Of a stretch of 64,000 bases of DNA, positions 46,149 through 56,839 are shown in pieces. A model generated the notes under the pieces. The model was given only the letters and a program-made list of their open reading frames with translations. It was not told the origin of the DNA and ran no database searches. Origin of the DNA: Mangifera indica (Eukaryota > Streptophyta > Magnoliopsida > Sapindales > Anacardiaceae); the NCBI RefSeq assembly GCF_011075055.1, contig NC_058144.1, forward strand, positions 12,614,138-12,678,137, written 5' to 3'. The position numbers and the translations under genes were made by a program. Position 1 is the stretch's first letter. The number at the start of each line of letters is the position of its first letter.

Positions 46149-48620
46149 TTGATTAAAATTCCAGAACACACATCATTCAAAGAATTAATCGAAATAGTGA
46201 GCGACAAGTGTAATATAGATCGACGGATATTTAACATTCAGTTGAGTATGAAACCAAGACATCTCGACGACGGTGCTCTGATAGAAATTTCGAATGATGA
46301 GAATGTTGAGGTTCTTAACGGTCTATCTAACCTCTTCAAAGAATGTGTTACAGTTTTTGTTATAACTACAGTTACTGATAATAGTTATGAGACTCAACAA
46401 GCAAATGAAGATTTTCAAGGCGGGGAATCGAGCAGTTATCCAGAAAATCAAACTATTAGTGTAGAAGAGATTCAAAATATTGAGATCAATCCGAAACAAG
46501 AATTCTTAGAGGAAGATTTTGCACATATAAATGAAGTTAACGTTGATGCATTGTATCGAGCAGAAGAATTCCTTAATGGGGATGAAGCAACTTTTCCAGA
46601 CTGGAATGAATTTAATGGAAAAGTTGAACAGAATATTTCAATCGAAGAACCAGAGATTGAAGAGAAGACCTACGGTAATAACGATATTGGAGGTACGAGT
46701 TATTTTCCAAAAATAAATCCTGCTGGTGGGAATGTTCTTACTGATGCATTTCATTGGTTACCACCTTTTCCTGATCAACCATCTACATCTAGAAACTCTA
46801 AAGCATCGACCGATACTGATTCTCCAAAAGCTGGTACATTATTTCCTAGTAAACAACATGTCATTGATGCGATAACTCAAGACGCGCTTCGTAGGGGATA
46901 TCAATTTTTTGTGGAAAAATCAGACACGCTTAGATGGATTCTTAAATGTCGCAACAAAGAATGTAAATGGTGTGCACGGGCAGTTAGGGTGGGAGAAACT
47001 GATAGCTTTAAATTACATCGTATTGATAGCTGTCACACATGTTGCAGAAATCAGATATTACCTCATCATAGGCAAGCAGGTGCTCGAGCTTTGGGGTAGA
47101 TTTTGAGGACCAAATTCATTTTAGTTGATCGTGTTTATCGACCGAAGGAGATCATTGCTGATATCGCTGATCGATATAAAATTGATATATCATACGCACA
47201 AGCATGGCGGGCGAGAAATTGGGCGCTTCAATCATTGAGGGGGACACCAGAAGAGTCGTTTATGTTGCTACCAGAGTATTGCCTCAATTTAGAGCGTTGC
47301 AATCAAGGGACGGTGACACATATACTAACGGATGAGGAGGATCGATTTAAATACTTTTACATGGCATTCGGTTATAGTATCTGTGCATTTTAGCAACATA
47401 TTCGACCGATTATTTGTATTGATACTGCTTTCTTGAAGGGTCGATATTTGGGTCAACTATTTATTGTTGTCGCATTAGATGGGAACAATCAAATATATCC
47501 ACTTACTTTTGGGATTGGTCCTAGGGAAGATCATGACACATGGTGCTGGTTTTTAACAAAGCTGAGGGATTGTATTGGTGAGGTACCTCATTTGGCCATC
47601 ATTTTAGATCGACATGTCAGCATATTTTCTGCATTGGCTGAAGTTTTCCATGGTGTGCATCACAGCTATTGTTGTCACCATTTCCATTGTAACAAGCGGT
47701 CCAAGTACAAAAAGAATGCTAAAGTCTTATGGATGTACTAGAAAGCAGCCAAGGCGTACACTGAATTTGAATTCCAATAGGTCATGAAGTCACTGTCCCG
47801 TTTGCACCCTGAGGCAACTGCATACCTATGTGAAGTGGGTTATGATCGATGGGCACGAGCATATTTTCCAGGCCATAGGTACAATGTAATGATTATCAAT
47901 ATTGCTGAGTCGTTTAATGCCTTGGTCAAACACGCTCGAGGTTTACCTATTACTATGCTGATCGAGTTCATTAGAGGTACATTGCAGCGATAGTTTTATG
48001 AAAGAAGAAATCATGCCAGTAAGTTCATATTCACTGTTATACTATGTTATAAATGTGTGTTACTAAACTTATACTTGGTTACTAACCAGATGAATTTATA
48101 TTTATATGATTTACAGATGTTTGTACTAGTCCAGTCACACCTTGGGTTGAAGATAAGATCGCAAAACGTGTACGAAAGTCTTCGAAATCATACCCTGGTA
48201 AACCTGACGGAGCATACATGTACTTGTAGAAAATTTCAATTATCAAAGATTCCCTGCATGCACGTTATTGTTGTAGCCAGATATATGAAGCTTACAACCT
48301 GCCTTCAATGGGTGCATTCATACTACAGCACAGCTTTTTATCGAACAGTTTATGCAGACGTAGTCAATCCATTGGGAGATCAGTCAGAGTGGTTTCATCC
48401 GGAGGAGGCAACTGTTATCCACCCATTATATGTGCATCGTCGTCGTGCAGGACGTCCAACAAATAAAAATAGACGGCCTTCTCAAGGAAAGGTTGTTGAA
48501 CAACTTATCTGTAACCGATGTCATCAACCTGGACATACAAGACAAAACTGCAGAAGCCCTATTCCAGTACCTAGTTCTGTACCATCAAGTTCAAGAAGAA
48601 AGAAGAAAGATGGGAAATAA
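46149..48620 (+). pseudogene. MURA-type MULE transposase, stop-ridden
   Basis: One frame runs from about 46149 to 47993. It starts with a PB1/ubiquitin-like segment (KIPEHTSFKELIEIVSDKC), then an acidic linker, then the MuDR DNA-binding domain (LFPSKQHVIDAITQDALRRG with Cys/His ligands near 46940-47045). The DDE core follows: first Asp in CIDTAFLKGRY (47418), second in ILDRHVSIF (47607), and the C2H stretch SYCCHHFHCNK. The frame holds five TAG stops (47097, 47391, 47739, 47778, 47991) and a TGA just upstream of the first residue. An intron of about 98 nt (48019-48116) fits. After it a deletion and frameshift remove part of the C-terminal region before the SWIM finger (HTCTCRKFQLSKIPCMH, near 48215) and a CCHC knuckle (CNRCHQPGHTRQNC). 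The original start lies upstream of 46149, unresolved. Confidence 0.9.
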
Positions 48621-49453
48621 ATGCACTTGTTATTTGTACTTGTTAATTTTAATATAAATGTTGTTTTTGTACTTGTTTTTGTAACTCTAATGTTCGTGGA
48701 TGTTAATTTTAATATAAATGTTATACTTGTACTTGTTTCTGTAAACATAATGTTTGTGATTGTTACTGCGAATATTATCTTTTTATATTGGTTTTTTTAT
48801 TTTGGGTCTACGAAGATCCTTCGATTACGCTTCACAATTCCTTATATCGAATCACATGCATATTCAACCCTAATAAAGTCTATATATTGAAAGTTGAAAA
48901 CAATTTATATATATATATATATGCCTTGCAAATATTCTCAATATTTAATAAATTTTGATATTATTTTTCGTTGATAAATTTTGAGAATTTTTTCTTTTTA
49001 AATTGAATTTTATGTAGGGAGAATTTTTCGTATTGTGTCTTATTCCAACATCACAATCAAACAATGAAATAATGCCAAATAATAATAATATATCTATATA
49101 TTGAAGTCACATGAAACACTTTAATAATGAAAAGTAACGCTACTTATCACTTAAATTAAAACATTATTTTTTAGATGGATTTAATATAAAACACAAAGCA
49201 GAGCTGTCAATGCTTTTGCCTATGCTCACCATAGTACAAGCGTAGATTGCATGGGCTCATGCCTTTTACTTATTATATTTTAAATTAAAAAAATAAATTA
49301 CACAATTACGATGAATTTATTTGTGTAAAATTAAATAAAAAAGAAAATGACTTGTTGTAATAATGGAAGAAACACCTTTAAGTTATACATCTCATTCTCA
49401 TTTTTGATTAAAAAATATTGTGTATCAAATCCAAATAGTACCGCATATATATA
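48621..49453. other. AT-rich centre of the MULE
   Basis: Starts with two to three copies of a unit of about 66 bp containing TTAATTTTAATATAAATGTT and GTACTTGTTTYTGTAA (48630-48770). It is followed by AT-rich DNA with (TA)n near 48907. It is the shared 3' flank of the two convergent genes; no gene seen. Confidence 0.65.
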
Positions 49454-49495
49454 TATATATTTAAATTTTATATATATATAAAATTTAAATATATA
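49454..49495. repeat. Perfect 42-bp AT palindrome
   Basis: The central core is TTTTATATATATATAAAA, extended outward on both sides by AAATTTA-type sequence. Every base from 49454 to 49474 pairs with its partner in 49475-49495; the first mismatch is at 49453/49496. It lies between the stop of the plus transposase relic and the stop of the minus protease gene. Confidence 0.9.
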
Positions 49496-51271
49496 GATAA
49501 TATATCATTATATTATTTTATTTTTTTATTATATGAAATTCTTAACTATCAAATGATCTTTTTCAACTCTCCTCAAGTATTTAATTTTAACTATAGTCTT
49601 TTAATATTTCTTAATTCTTTGATTAAGTATTTTTAGCTATATATTTGTTATGAGTATATAAATGAATCAATATATAGATAAATATATATAAAAATGAATA
49701 AAGAAATATATATACAAATACAAATAACATATACAATAACCGTCAATCAATATCTTGAAAATATAGCTGCGTGCCTAAACGAGTGCGCAGGCGTAACGAG
49801 TCCTCCCCCTCAAAGCATAACGAGCGGTGAAATGCTAAACACTCGATGTATCGTAACATGAACACCCCACAGTCACCTGATAGGGGCGCCTGCTGCGGTA
49901 TATCCACCATCCTATGTAATACAAATGGATCGTCCCGTGGACTCCGATGCGAATCGGCCCAAAATGATGTCGCAGCTAGTAAATATGGTATCATCGACGT
50001 ATATCCCAACATCTTTCGCCTAAATAGCTCTGGGTCAGCTGTGAAACTCTGTAAGGAGTCGTAAACCGTAATCTTCCACTCTTTCAAATACAACATCCCT
50101 GCTACCCAATGAGCATTCTCAAAGTTTATTGAGATAAAAACCTGCACACGTTGATATAATTGTAATTAGATCTTAATCGATTATTCTTCAAAATGTACTC
50201 GATATTCGATTACTAACCGCATCGATCATACCCCAAGGTTGCAAATGCAACTCAAGTGGGTAATCTGCATCCACCATACGTGTAAATAGCAAAGGGAACT
50301 GGTAGCTATCTGGATCTCTCGTCCAGACCGCATACTCATGAGGTATGTATCCAACAAAACAACTCAAAACCATCGTCCAATTCTGTCGAACATTCGTAGT
50401 ATTGTCATGCTGGCGTCGACGTAGTAACCCCAAAAACGAATCAACATGCTGAAAAAATAGAAGCTATAACGTCATCAGGTTATAAAAGGATTATCTAACC
50501 AAAATACGAAATTCATTTGTTAAAGTGAACTCACCTCGTCAGACAACCATCCAGAGGTATTCATGAGTGCACCCCAAAATGCAATTTTGGTCCGCACACC
50601 TATGTCATACACATGACTTTTCTCGAACATGTTCGGCTCTGCATACTATTTCTTGAAAACCTCCTCACGTTCGGTTTTTGATAACTGCACAGCGGGTCTT
50701 GCTCATTGGCCACGTGGTTTCAGAGGATTCGTGTATGGACTACGAATCAGGGGTCCCTTCTTGACAATCCTACCACAAACTGTGCGAAAATACTACACCA
50801 AAACAAATGAAACGTTAGGTAAAATGAATAATAAATGCACACAAGCGAATTTAATAAATTTATTAAAAATTTAAACTTTTTAATACCTTCTGCATCGCTG
50901 GAGTCATAGCTAGAGAATCCCCAAGTGAAGTTATATCGAATATATTTTCTTTTGATATCGACTGTATTCAAATACATGAATTGACTAAATAGAATGATAA
51001 ATTATTTCAATGAAAATAAGTTATTAAACTTCTTGAAAATTCAATTACCTGCTCATGGTCCTCGTGTGCAGTGATCTCAACAACATCATCAGTGACCTCA
51101 TCATCTTGGGAAACAATATCGATCACCTATTTTCCTTTGCTTGGAGTGTTGAGATAGATCAAATGAAGATCCTATTGTAACAGGATAGAAAGGTTAAACA
51201 ACTATTGAAATTAACAAATGTAACATATGATAAAAGAAATTTCTGACACTTCACCTCAACCTCCTCCCAAT

Positions 51272-51600
51272 CCGTAATCGGAGATCCGCATGTGGTGATC
51301 GATCGACATCGGTAATATCCTATGACAATATTAACATTTAATATTAGTAAATTAAACTATTAAGCAAAAAAAATAACAAAGTATTCATTATACAACGTAC
51401 GTACCTCTAATGTCGAAACAGAGTCACAATGGGATCCGTAATCGGAGCATCTGCATGTGGTGACCGATCGACATCGGTAATATCCTATGACAATATTAAC
51501 ATTTAATATTAGTAAATCAAACTATTAAGTAAAAAAATAACAAAGTATTCATTATATAATGTACGTACCTCTAATGTCGAAACAGACGTCATAATGGGAT
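51272..51600 (-). repeat. Tandem duplication of an exon-intron unit (164/165 bp)
   Basis: 51272-51435 and 51436-51600 are near-identical and begin CCGTAATCGGAG. A third unit starts at 51601 but soon diverges. On minus each unit contains a short exon reading DITDVDRSPHADAPITDP plus an intron ending near TTGTCATAG. The left copy lacks one base near 51428 relative to the right, so its frame is shifted. Confidence 0.85.
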
Positions 51601-54139
51601 CCGTAATCGGTGCAGCCACAGAAACGTCAGGCCGCTGTCACAAAGGACGATATTGAAGTTTAGAAAAAATCAAATTACAGATATGTAAATGAGATATAAT
51701 ATTGTATATCTATGTCTGACTAACCGGAATAATCACAGAAGGTGTCGACGGAGAAGACCGCATGTGAAGTGATCCATCGTCGCCGACATCCTGTATCAGT
51801 ATTAGCAATTAATATTAATTAATCAAAAAGTTATATTTAACGGGATTAATAAATGTATAATCAAATAATTCAGATATAACATTTATTTCAAAATGACGTT
51901 CTAATTACCTGAACCATCGTATGAGGTGCCATCGAGAAAACCTCATGCGATGATATATAATCGCTAATATCAATAGTCAAACAGATATCTTCTCGGGATG
52001 GTCTCTCATCAAATAACCGACACTGTAATAATTTTAACATATTAAAATTTATTTCAAAAGTAACATTCTTAAAAAACTATAAGCAGTTAACACTCACATC
52101 GATAACAGGTGGAGACGGAAACGTGAAAACGTCTGTCGATAGTCTGTCACCATCGTCCCGAGAAGGTTGTAATATAATTTACAATTATTATAAGATTAAA
52201 TATGATTGTGTATATAAATAGATGAAATATCCTATAAAATATTAACTTTTTTATCTGTCCGACAGTATCTGTGTGGTGATGAGAGTGTCCGACCTCCGTA
52301 CGAGTCGTCATATCCACTATACAATTCAATCTATCCTCCATAAGAGTCATCCTACCCTCGATGCAACTAAACCTATCCTCCATCCTAGCCTCTAATCCAG
52401 TAAGTTGATCTAAGATAAGATTTCCCCATCGAGCCAATGTAGCATCAAAATGATGAATGGAGAAATCTGATCCAGTGGTAGGAGGATCATCTGATATCTG
52501 CTAGTAGTAGGGGGCATAGGCACGGGATCCGATGATATGTGCTCGGTGATAGGGGGCCTAGGCCCGGGACCCGGTGATATAAGCTCTTCGATAGGGTCAC
52601 TAATCGAGCATATGGGAAGGGGCTGAACAGAAGCATCAACAAGAGGAGGAGCAACGATCGGAGAACTAACGTCACGAGGACTTGATAGTGCATCTCCTGA
52701 CGCCGAAGAAGATCGACTATCTGACATCCCTGTATATCGGACGATATCCTCATACCACTCCGTATCTCTCTCAACAGGAGATAAATCTAATAGAAAATTA
52801 ACATCATCCTACAAGATATTTATTTTCATTATTCATTATTGTCATATCTAGAGTATATGTTAATACTTAATAAATTAGTACTTACTGGATCTCCAGTGAA
52901 GATAGCTGAGATAGAATCACATCCCGGAATGTCCTTCGTGTGCCATCTCAACATCCGGGTGGCTCCAACATACGGCGACTCGTCTACCCATCGAAATAAC
53001 GAATCCAGCGTCTCGTAAATCCAAAACTGCAATATCAATATAAATCGATTATTGTATATATTTACAATCATATTAAACTAATTTTATTTTAAACATTCAT
53101 TTTTTGTTTGAATTAATAAATATCATAATTACCTGAAACGCTAATGGAAATCCCATAATGCCATACTGCTTAAGCTGATTTTCCTTTTTCTTTTTTGGAC
53201 CGGAATCAATAGAAATTCGGGAGATATTATCGCATATAGAGCGATATGTCATCTACCACACTCGTACTCCCCACGGGTATGCATTAAACCCATCCAGATG
53301 ATCAGCTAATTGTAATATCTTCTAGGGAATTGTTTTTCTCAAGTCACTCCCTAACAACCCCATATGAAGATAAAACAACAATGATAACTTAACTGCATCA
53401 GTGTCATCCTCCCCCCACGGTCTCTACTGGAAAACACGACTCATATCAGTATATGTAACTGATTTACACCGGTGAAAATATGTCTGGAGGATCCGATTGT
53501 GGCCTTCGATGGAATATAGAGGTCGATATCTACCAAATGACTGAATCGAAGGCCCGTCATAATAGTAAACTCATATGCACTGAATCTGACATCCACGTCA
53601 TTAACCCGAAACCATAACTCCTCTCTCGAAGTCACCTTATTTACTACTCGAAGGATGAAAGAATGTATTAGGACCCCACTAAATCGACTATCCTTCAACT
53701 CTAGGAAGTGTCCGAAACATGTACGTCGAAACATTTGTAATTGTCTCTCTGTTAATAATTTTTTTATTACGGCTTCAACATCTCTATATCCACGTGTAAT
53801 AACTTGAGCCTTGAAATGCTTTTCGAGAGGGAATCGCAGTTCATCTCTGCTTTCGTCTCTTTTTCTCTTTTGTACAGTTCCCTGTATGAAAATTAAATTA
53901 CAATTATATTAAATTTTTAAAAATTTTAGAGAATAAATTATTCAATTCTATACATAAAGGCCTTATTCGAAAAAACAGATATCAAATTCAAATTCTACAC
54001 GTCAAAAAACCTTAAGATGGTTAAATTTCAATTTGATCCCATATGAAAAATATCAAAATAGCCCTAAAATTTAATAGAATTTCATTCTGCCCCCCTGATT
54101 CCAACAAGAGGAAACGCATGTTGGATAACTCTGGAAAAT

Positions 54140-54440
54140 CGTAATTTGCCCCACCACGCGAATTCGCACTTCAACCGCGCAAATTCATGAGTCAATCGCA
54201 CGAATTCGGGGGGTTGATCATGATTTTGCCAGCCCACAAAGTTTTCCAATTTATACTATGCCCCACCACACGATTAAAACGCGTATTTTCACCCCCAACC
54301 ACACGATCACGTGTAGTCCACGAAGTTTGAAAAGTTCAAAACACCTCCCCATCTACACGAATTCTAACCACACGAATTCATGTGGTCACTGCACCATTCG
54401 TGTGGTGACTGCCGAATTCGTGTGGCCACATTTCACCTTC
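54140..54440. repeat. Cluster of CACACGAATTCGTGTGG-like short palindromes
   Basis: Words CGCGAATTCGC, GCACGAATTCG, CCACACGAATTCATGTGG, CCATTCGTGTGGTG and CCGAATTCGTGTGGCC recur on both orientations within about 300 bp. The cluster lies inside the first intron (53882-54659) of the minus-strand gene and close to the MULE right end. Confidence 0.75.
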
Positions 54441-54912
54441 CAAACTTCGTTTTTCAAACTCCATTTCAACAACAATCAACTCTACACCTAATCTAACATA
54501 AAAGCCCTAACATAATTCATCAAAATCAGCAAGAAATCAAGCATTTTCTTCGAAAATTTCAAACCGTAAGCCCTAACGCAAAACACCCAGATTTCGCATC
54601 AAATCGCTCAAATTGTGAAACGAAATGCATAAAGAGATGACAAGGGTTCTTTGACTAACCTTTTTGTCCATCGTCATTGCCGAAAAACGTCAGAAAAATC
54701 GTCGGATGAAATCGGAGTTGCCGAGTGCACGAACGTGTGTTCAAAATGTTCTGTTTTCGTGTGTTTGGCTACATTGCGCGTGGTTATGGACGATTTTGAC
54801 TGGAGGGGCATTTTCGTCTCTTCGCATATTTGGGGCATTTTTGTTTAATGTTAAAATTTAGGGGTAATTTCGCTCTGCCCCTTAATTTTTGGGGTATTTA
54901 TTTTAATTTCCC

Positions 54913-54921
54913 TTTTTATAA
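54913..54921 (+). repeat. Right 9-bp target-site duplication of the MULE
   Basis: TTTTTATAA directly after the element's terminal CCC; identical to 44991-44999. Confidence 0.92.
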
Positions 54922-55242
54922 GGATAAAATTCAAAAGAATTTAAATTATTTAACTTTACGAATATATGTACCAATTTGACCAATTTTACATCTATAATAT
55001 GATTCATTTATTAGATAAATTACAATAATCTAGATAACAATTTTTCAAGATTTTAAACTATAACCTTTTTTTAAAATAAAATTAATTTTTTTAAAACTTA
55101 AGGAAGAGGCCAAATTTATATTCAATCAAATTAATATGAACAGTATCCCACATTATTTTTTATATTGAAATTCCCTTAATTAAATGAAAAATGGTTACAT
55201 TTCTCATGCACACTACTTAGCTTTGGTGTGGAATTTAAAAAA
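54922..55242. other. Short AT-rich spacer
   Basis: AT-rich sequence between the MULE and the nested MITE pair; no feature recognised. Confidence 0.55.
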
Positions 55243-56830
55243 GGCCAAAGACATATTTCCCACCCAAAGTATGTGATTTTCTTAAATTTCCTTCCTTTAA
55301 CTTTGAAAATCCTAAATATCCACCCATGAGTAGTTAAAATTAACGAAATTTTAACTCCTTAAAATTTTGTCTCCCCCTCCACCCAAAACTTTAAAAACTA
55401 AAAGTTTTCCTCCAACCTAAGTTTTAAAAAGGCCAAACGACTATTTCCCACCCAAAGTATGCGCTTTTGTCAAGTTTCTCCCCATTAATTTTGAAAATAC
55501 CATTTACCCACCCATGGCCAGTTAAATTTAACGGAACCTTAACCCCTAAAAAATTTATCTCATTTTTCCCCCTAAAATTTTAAAAACTACCAATTTTCCC
55601 CGACTCAAGTTTTAAAAAACAACGTTTTCCCCCTTCGGATTTTCAATTTTTCAGAGTTAGTATTTCGGCGCCGTTTCTTTCTCTCTGGCGACCTCCAGGT
55701 GACTCCTCTTCCTCTCCAGCGCGGCCTCCTTCTAGCGATTATGCTAGGCACAGTCGTCGAGACGAAGACGACGTCTTAGTTTCTGACGAAGACGAATCAT
55801 CTTCGTCTCTCTGGATGAAGATGAGGTCTTCGTCGACGACGAAGACTCCTCGTCGATGAAGACCTCGTCTTTGTCAGAGACGAAGACGACGAAGACAAGT
55901 CGTCTTCATCGACGACAGTTTCCAAGACAACCGCTAGAAGGAGGCCGCGTCGAAGAGGAAGAGAAGTGGCCTGGAGGTCGTCGGAGAGGAAGAAACGACG
56001 CTAAAAAACTAACTAAGAAAATTGAAAACCCTAGGGGGAAAAATGCAGTTTTTTAAAACTTGGGTTAGGGAAAATTGTTAGTTTTTAGGGTTTAGAGGGG
56101 AAAATAAAATTAAATTTAAGTTTATTTTTAATAGTATAGACAAAATGACGATTTTACCTTTGAAACCGTTAAATTTAACTGGCCACGGGTGGGTAAATGA
56201 TATTTTCAAAGTTAATAGGAGGAAACTTAACAAAAGTGCATACCTTGGGTAGGAAATAGTTGTTTGGCCTTTTAAAAATGGCAGTTACCCACTAGGGTTT
56301 AGTTTCCAGGGCTCTAACACCAAATCTAACACTATTGTCGACCGTCTCTCCTCCAGAAGCTTTCTCTCCCTCTGTCAGTCTCTTTTCATCTATTTGGATA
56401 TCCGATTGGCGTCGAATTAGCCTTGAAAGATGAAAAGCTTCATTGGAGAAGACAAAACTCTTCGTCTTCCTAGACATCTTCTTCTGGGAAGATGATCGTC
56501 TTCTCAGACATCTTCTTCTAAGAAGGTGATCATCTTCCCAGACAAAGACAACAACTTCGTCTTCATCTTCCAAGGTTGGGGAAAAACTTTAGGGGAAAAT
56601 TGTCATTTTTTTGAACTTTTGTTGGGGAAAAACTTTCATTTTTTAAAGTTTAAGGGAGAAAAAAAAGATTATATTTTAGTTTATTTTTAATATTATAAAT
56701 TAAATGACGATTTTATCTTTACTACTGTTAATTTTAACCAGTCATATGTAGGTATTTAGGATTTTCAAAGTTAAAAGGAAAAACACTTAGAAAAATAACA
56801 TACTTTCAGGGGAGAGGGGGCCCTTTGGCC
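55243..56830. mobile_element. Outer MULE-derived fold-back MITE, split by an inner copy
   Basis: The left arm starts GGCCAAAGACATATTTCCCA. The right arm, read on minus, starts GGCCAAAGGG and continues with the same words: CTTTGAAAATCC, TAAATA, GGTTAAAATTAAC. Flanking 9-mers are TTTAAAAAA (55234-55242) and TTGAAAAAA (56831-56839), 8 of 9 matching. The element is interrupted at 55431-56269 by a relative. Its centre (about 56330-56570) has GAAGATG/CTTCGTCTTC-type repeats. Confidence 0.82.
55431..56269. mobile_element. Inner MULE-derived fold-back MITE with perfect 9-bp TSD
   Basis: Long inverted arms of about 350-400 bp each begin GGCCAAACGACTATTTCCC on plus and GGCCAAACAACTATTTCC on minus. They stay alignable into the GC-richer centre (GGCGACCTCCAGGTGACTCC against its minus counterpart). 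The 9-mer TTTTAAAAA flanks both sides (55422-55430, 56270-56278). The loop (about 55740-55920) is a degenerate GAAGAC/GTCTTC repeat. Open frames inside are read from that repeat. Confidence 0.9.
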
Positions 56831-56839
56831 TTGAAAAAA

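Larger units (their letters stand above)
49743..54677 (-). pseudogene. DUF1985 + Ulp1/C48 cysteine protease of the MULE
   Basis: Multi-exon gene read on minus. The tiny first exon (54677-54660) encodes MTMDKK. Exon 2 (53881-53133) holds DUF1985 (MFRRTCFGHFLELKDSRFSG, ELWFRVNDVDVRFSAYEFTI). Exon 3 (53036-52886) follows. Then come a Ser/Pro-rich linker, a coiled-coil (ARMEDRFSCIEGRMTLMEDR, about 52400) and short acidic exons. The C48 protease is in the last exons (50448-50218, 50141-49743) with His in NAHWVAG, Asp in VYDS, Gln in IPQQAP and Cys in GDCGVF. C48 enzymes cleave SUMO or ubiquitin-like proteins; the role in MULEs is not established. Breaks are a frameshift near 53470, TAG stops in exon 2 (three) and near 50650, and a TGA near 50695. 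Middle exons are only partly resolved. Confidence 0.82.
45000..54912. mobile_element. 9.9 kb Mutator-like element (MULE), Kaonashi-like
   Basis: The element starts GGGAAATTAAAATAAAT and ends with its inverted complement, and is bounded by the identical 9-mer TTTTTATAA on both sides, the hallmark length for Mutator. It carries a MURA-type transposase relic on plus (about 46.1-48.6 kb) and a DUF1985 plus Ulp1/C48 protease gene relic on minus (49.7-54.7 kb), converging on an AT-rich centre. MULEs that encode a Ulp1-like protease are known in plants (Kaonashi in rice and relatives). The strongly matching TIR is short (about 17-22 bp); beyond that the ends share only similar words such as AAAATGCCC. 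Both genes have stops, so this copy is not autonomous. Confidence 0.93.

Noticed and set aside
46149..48620. Reassigned or readthrough TAG codons in the transposase
   Set aside because: An all-TAG pattern suggested it, but the deletion and frameshift before the SWIM finger and TGA stops in the same element point to ordinary decay.
52147..52774. Separate genes in the minus frames at 52.1-52.8 kb
   Set aside because: Their Ser/Pro-rich and coiled-coil content fits the linker exons of the MULE protease gene lying between DUF1985 and the C48 domain.
55856..56056. Small basic/acidic frames in the MITE centre
   Set aside because: They are read from the GAAGAC repeat and the fold-back arm, so the sequence is explained by the repeat.
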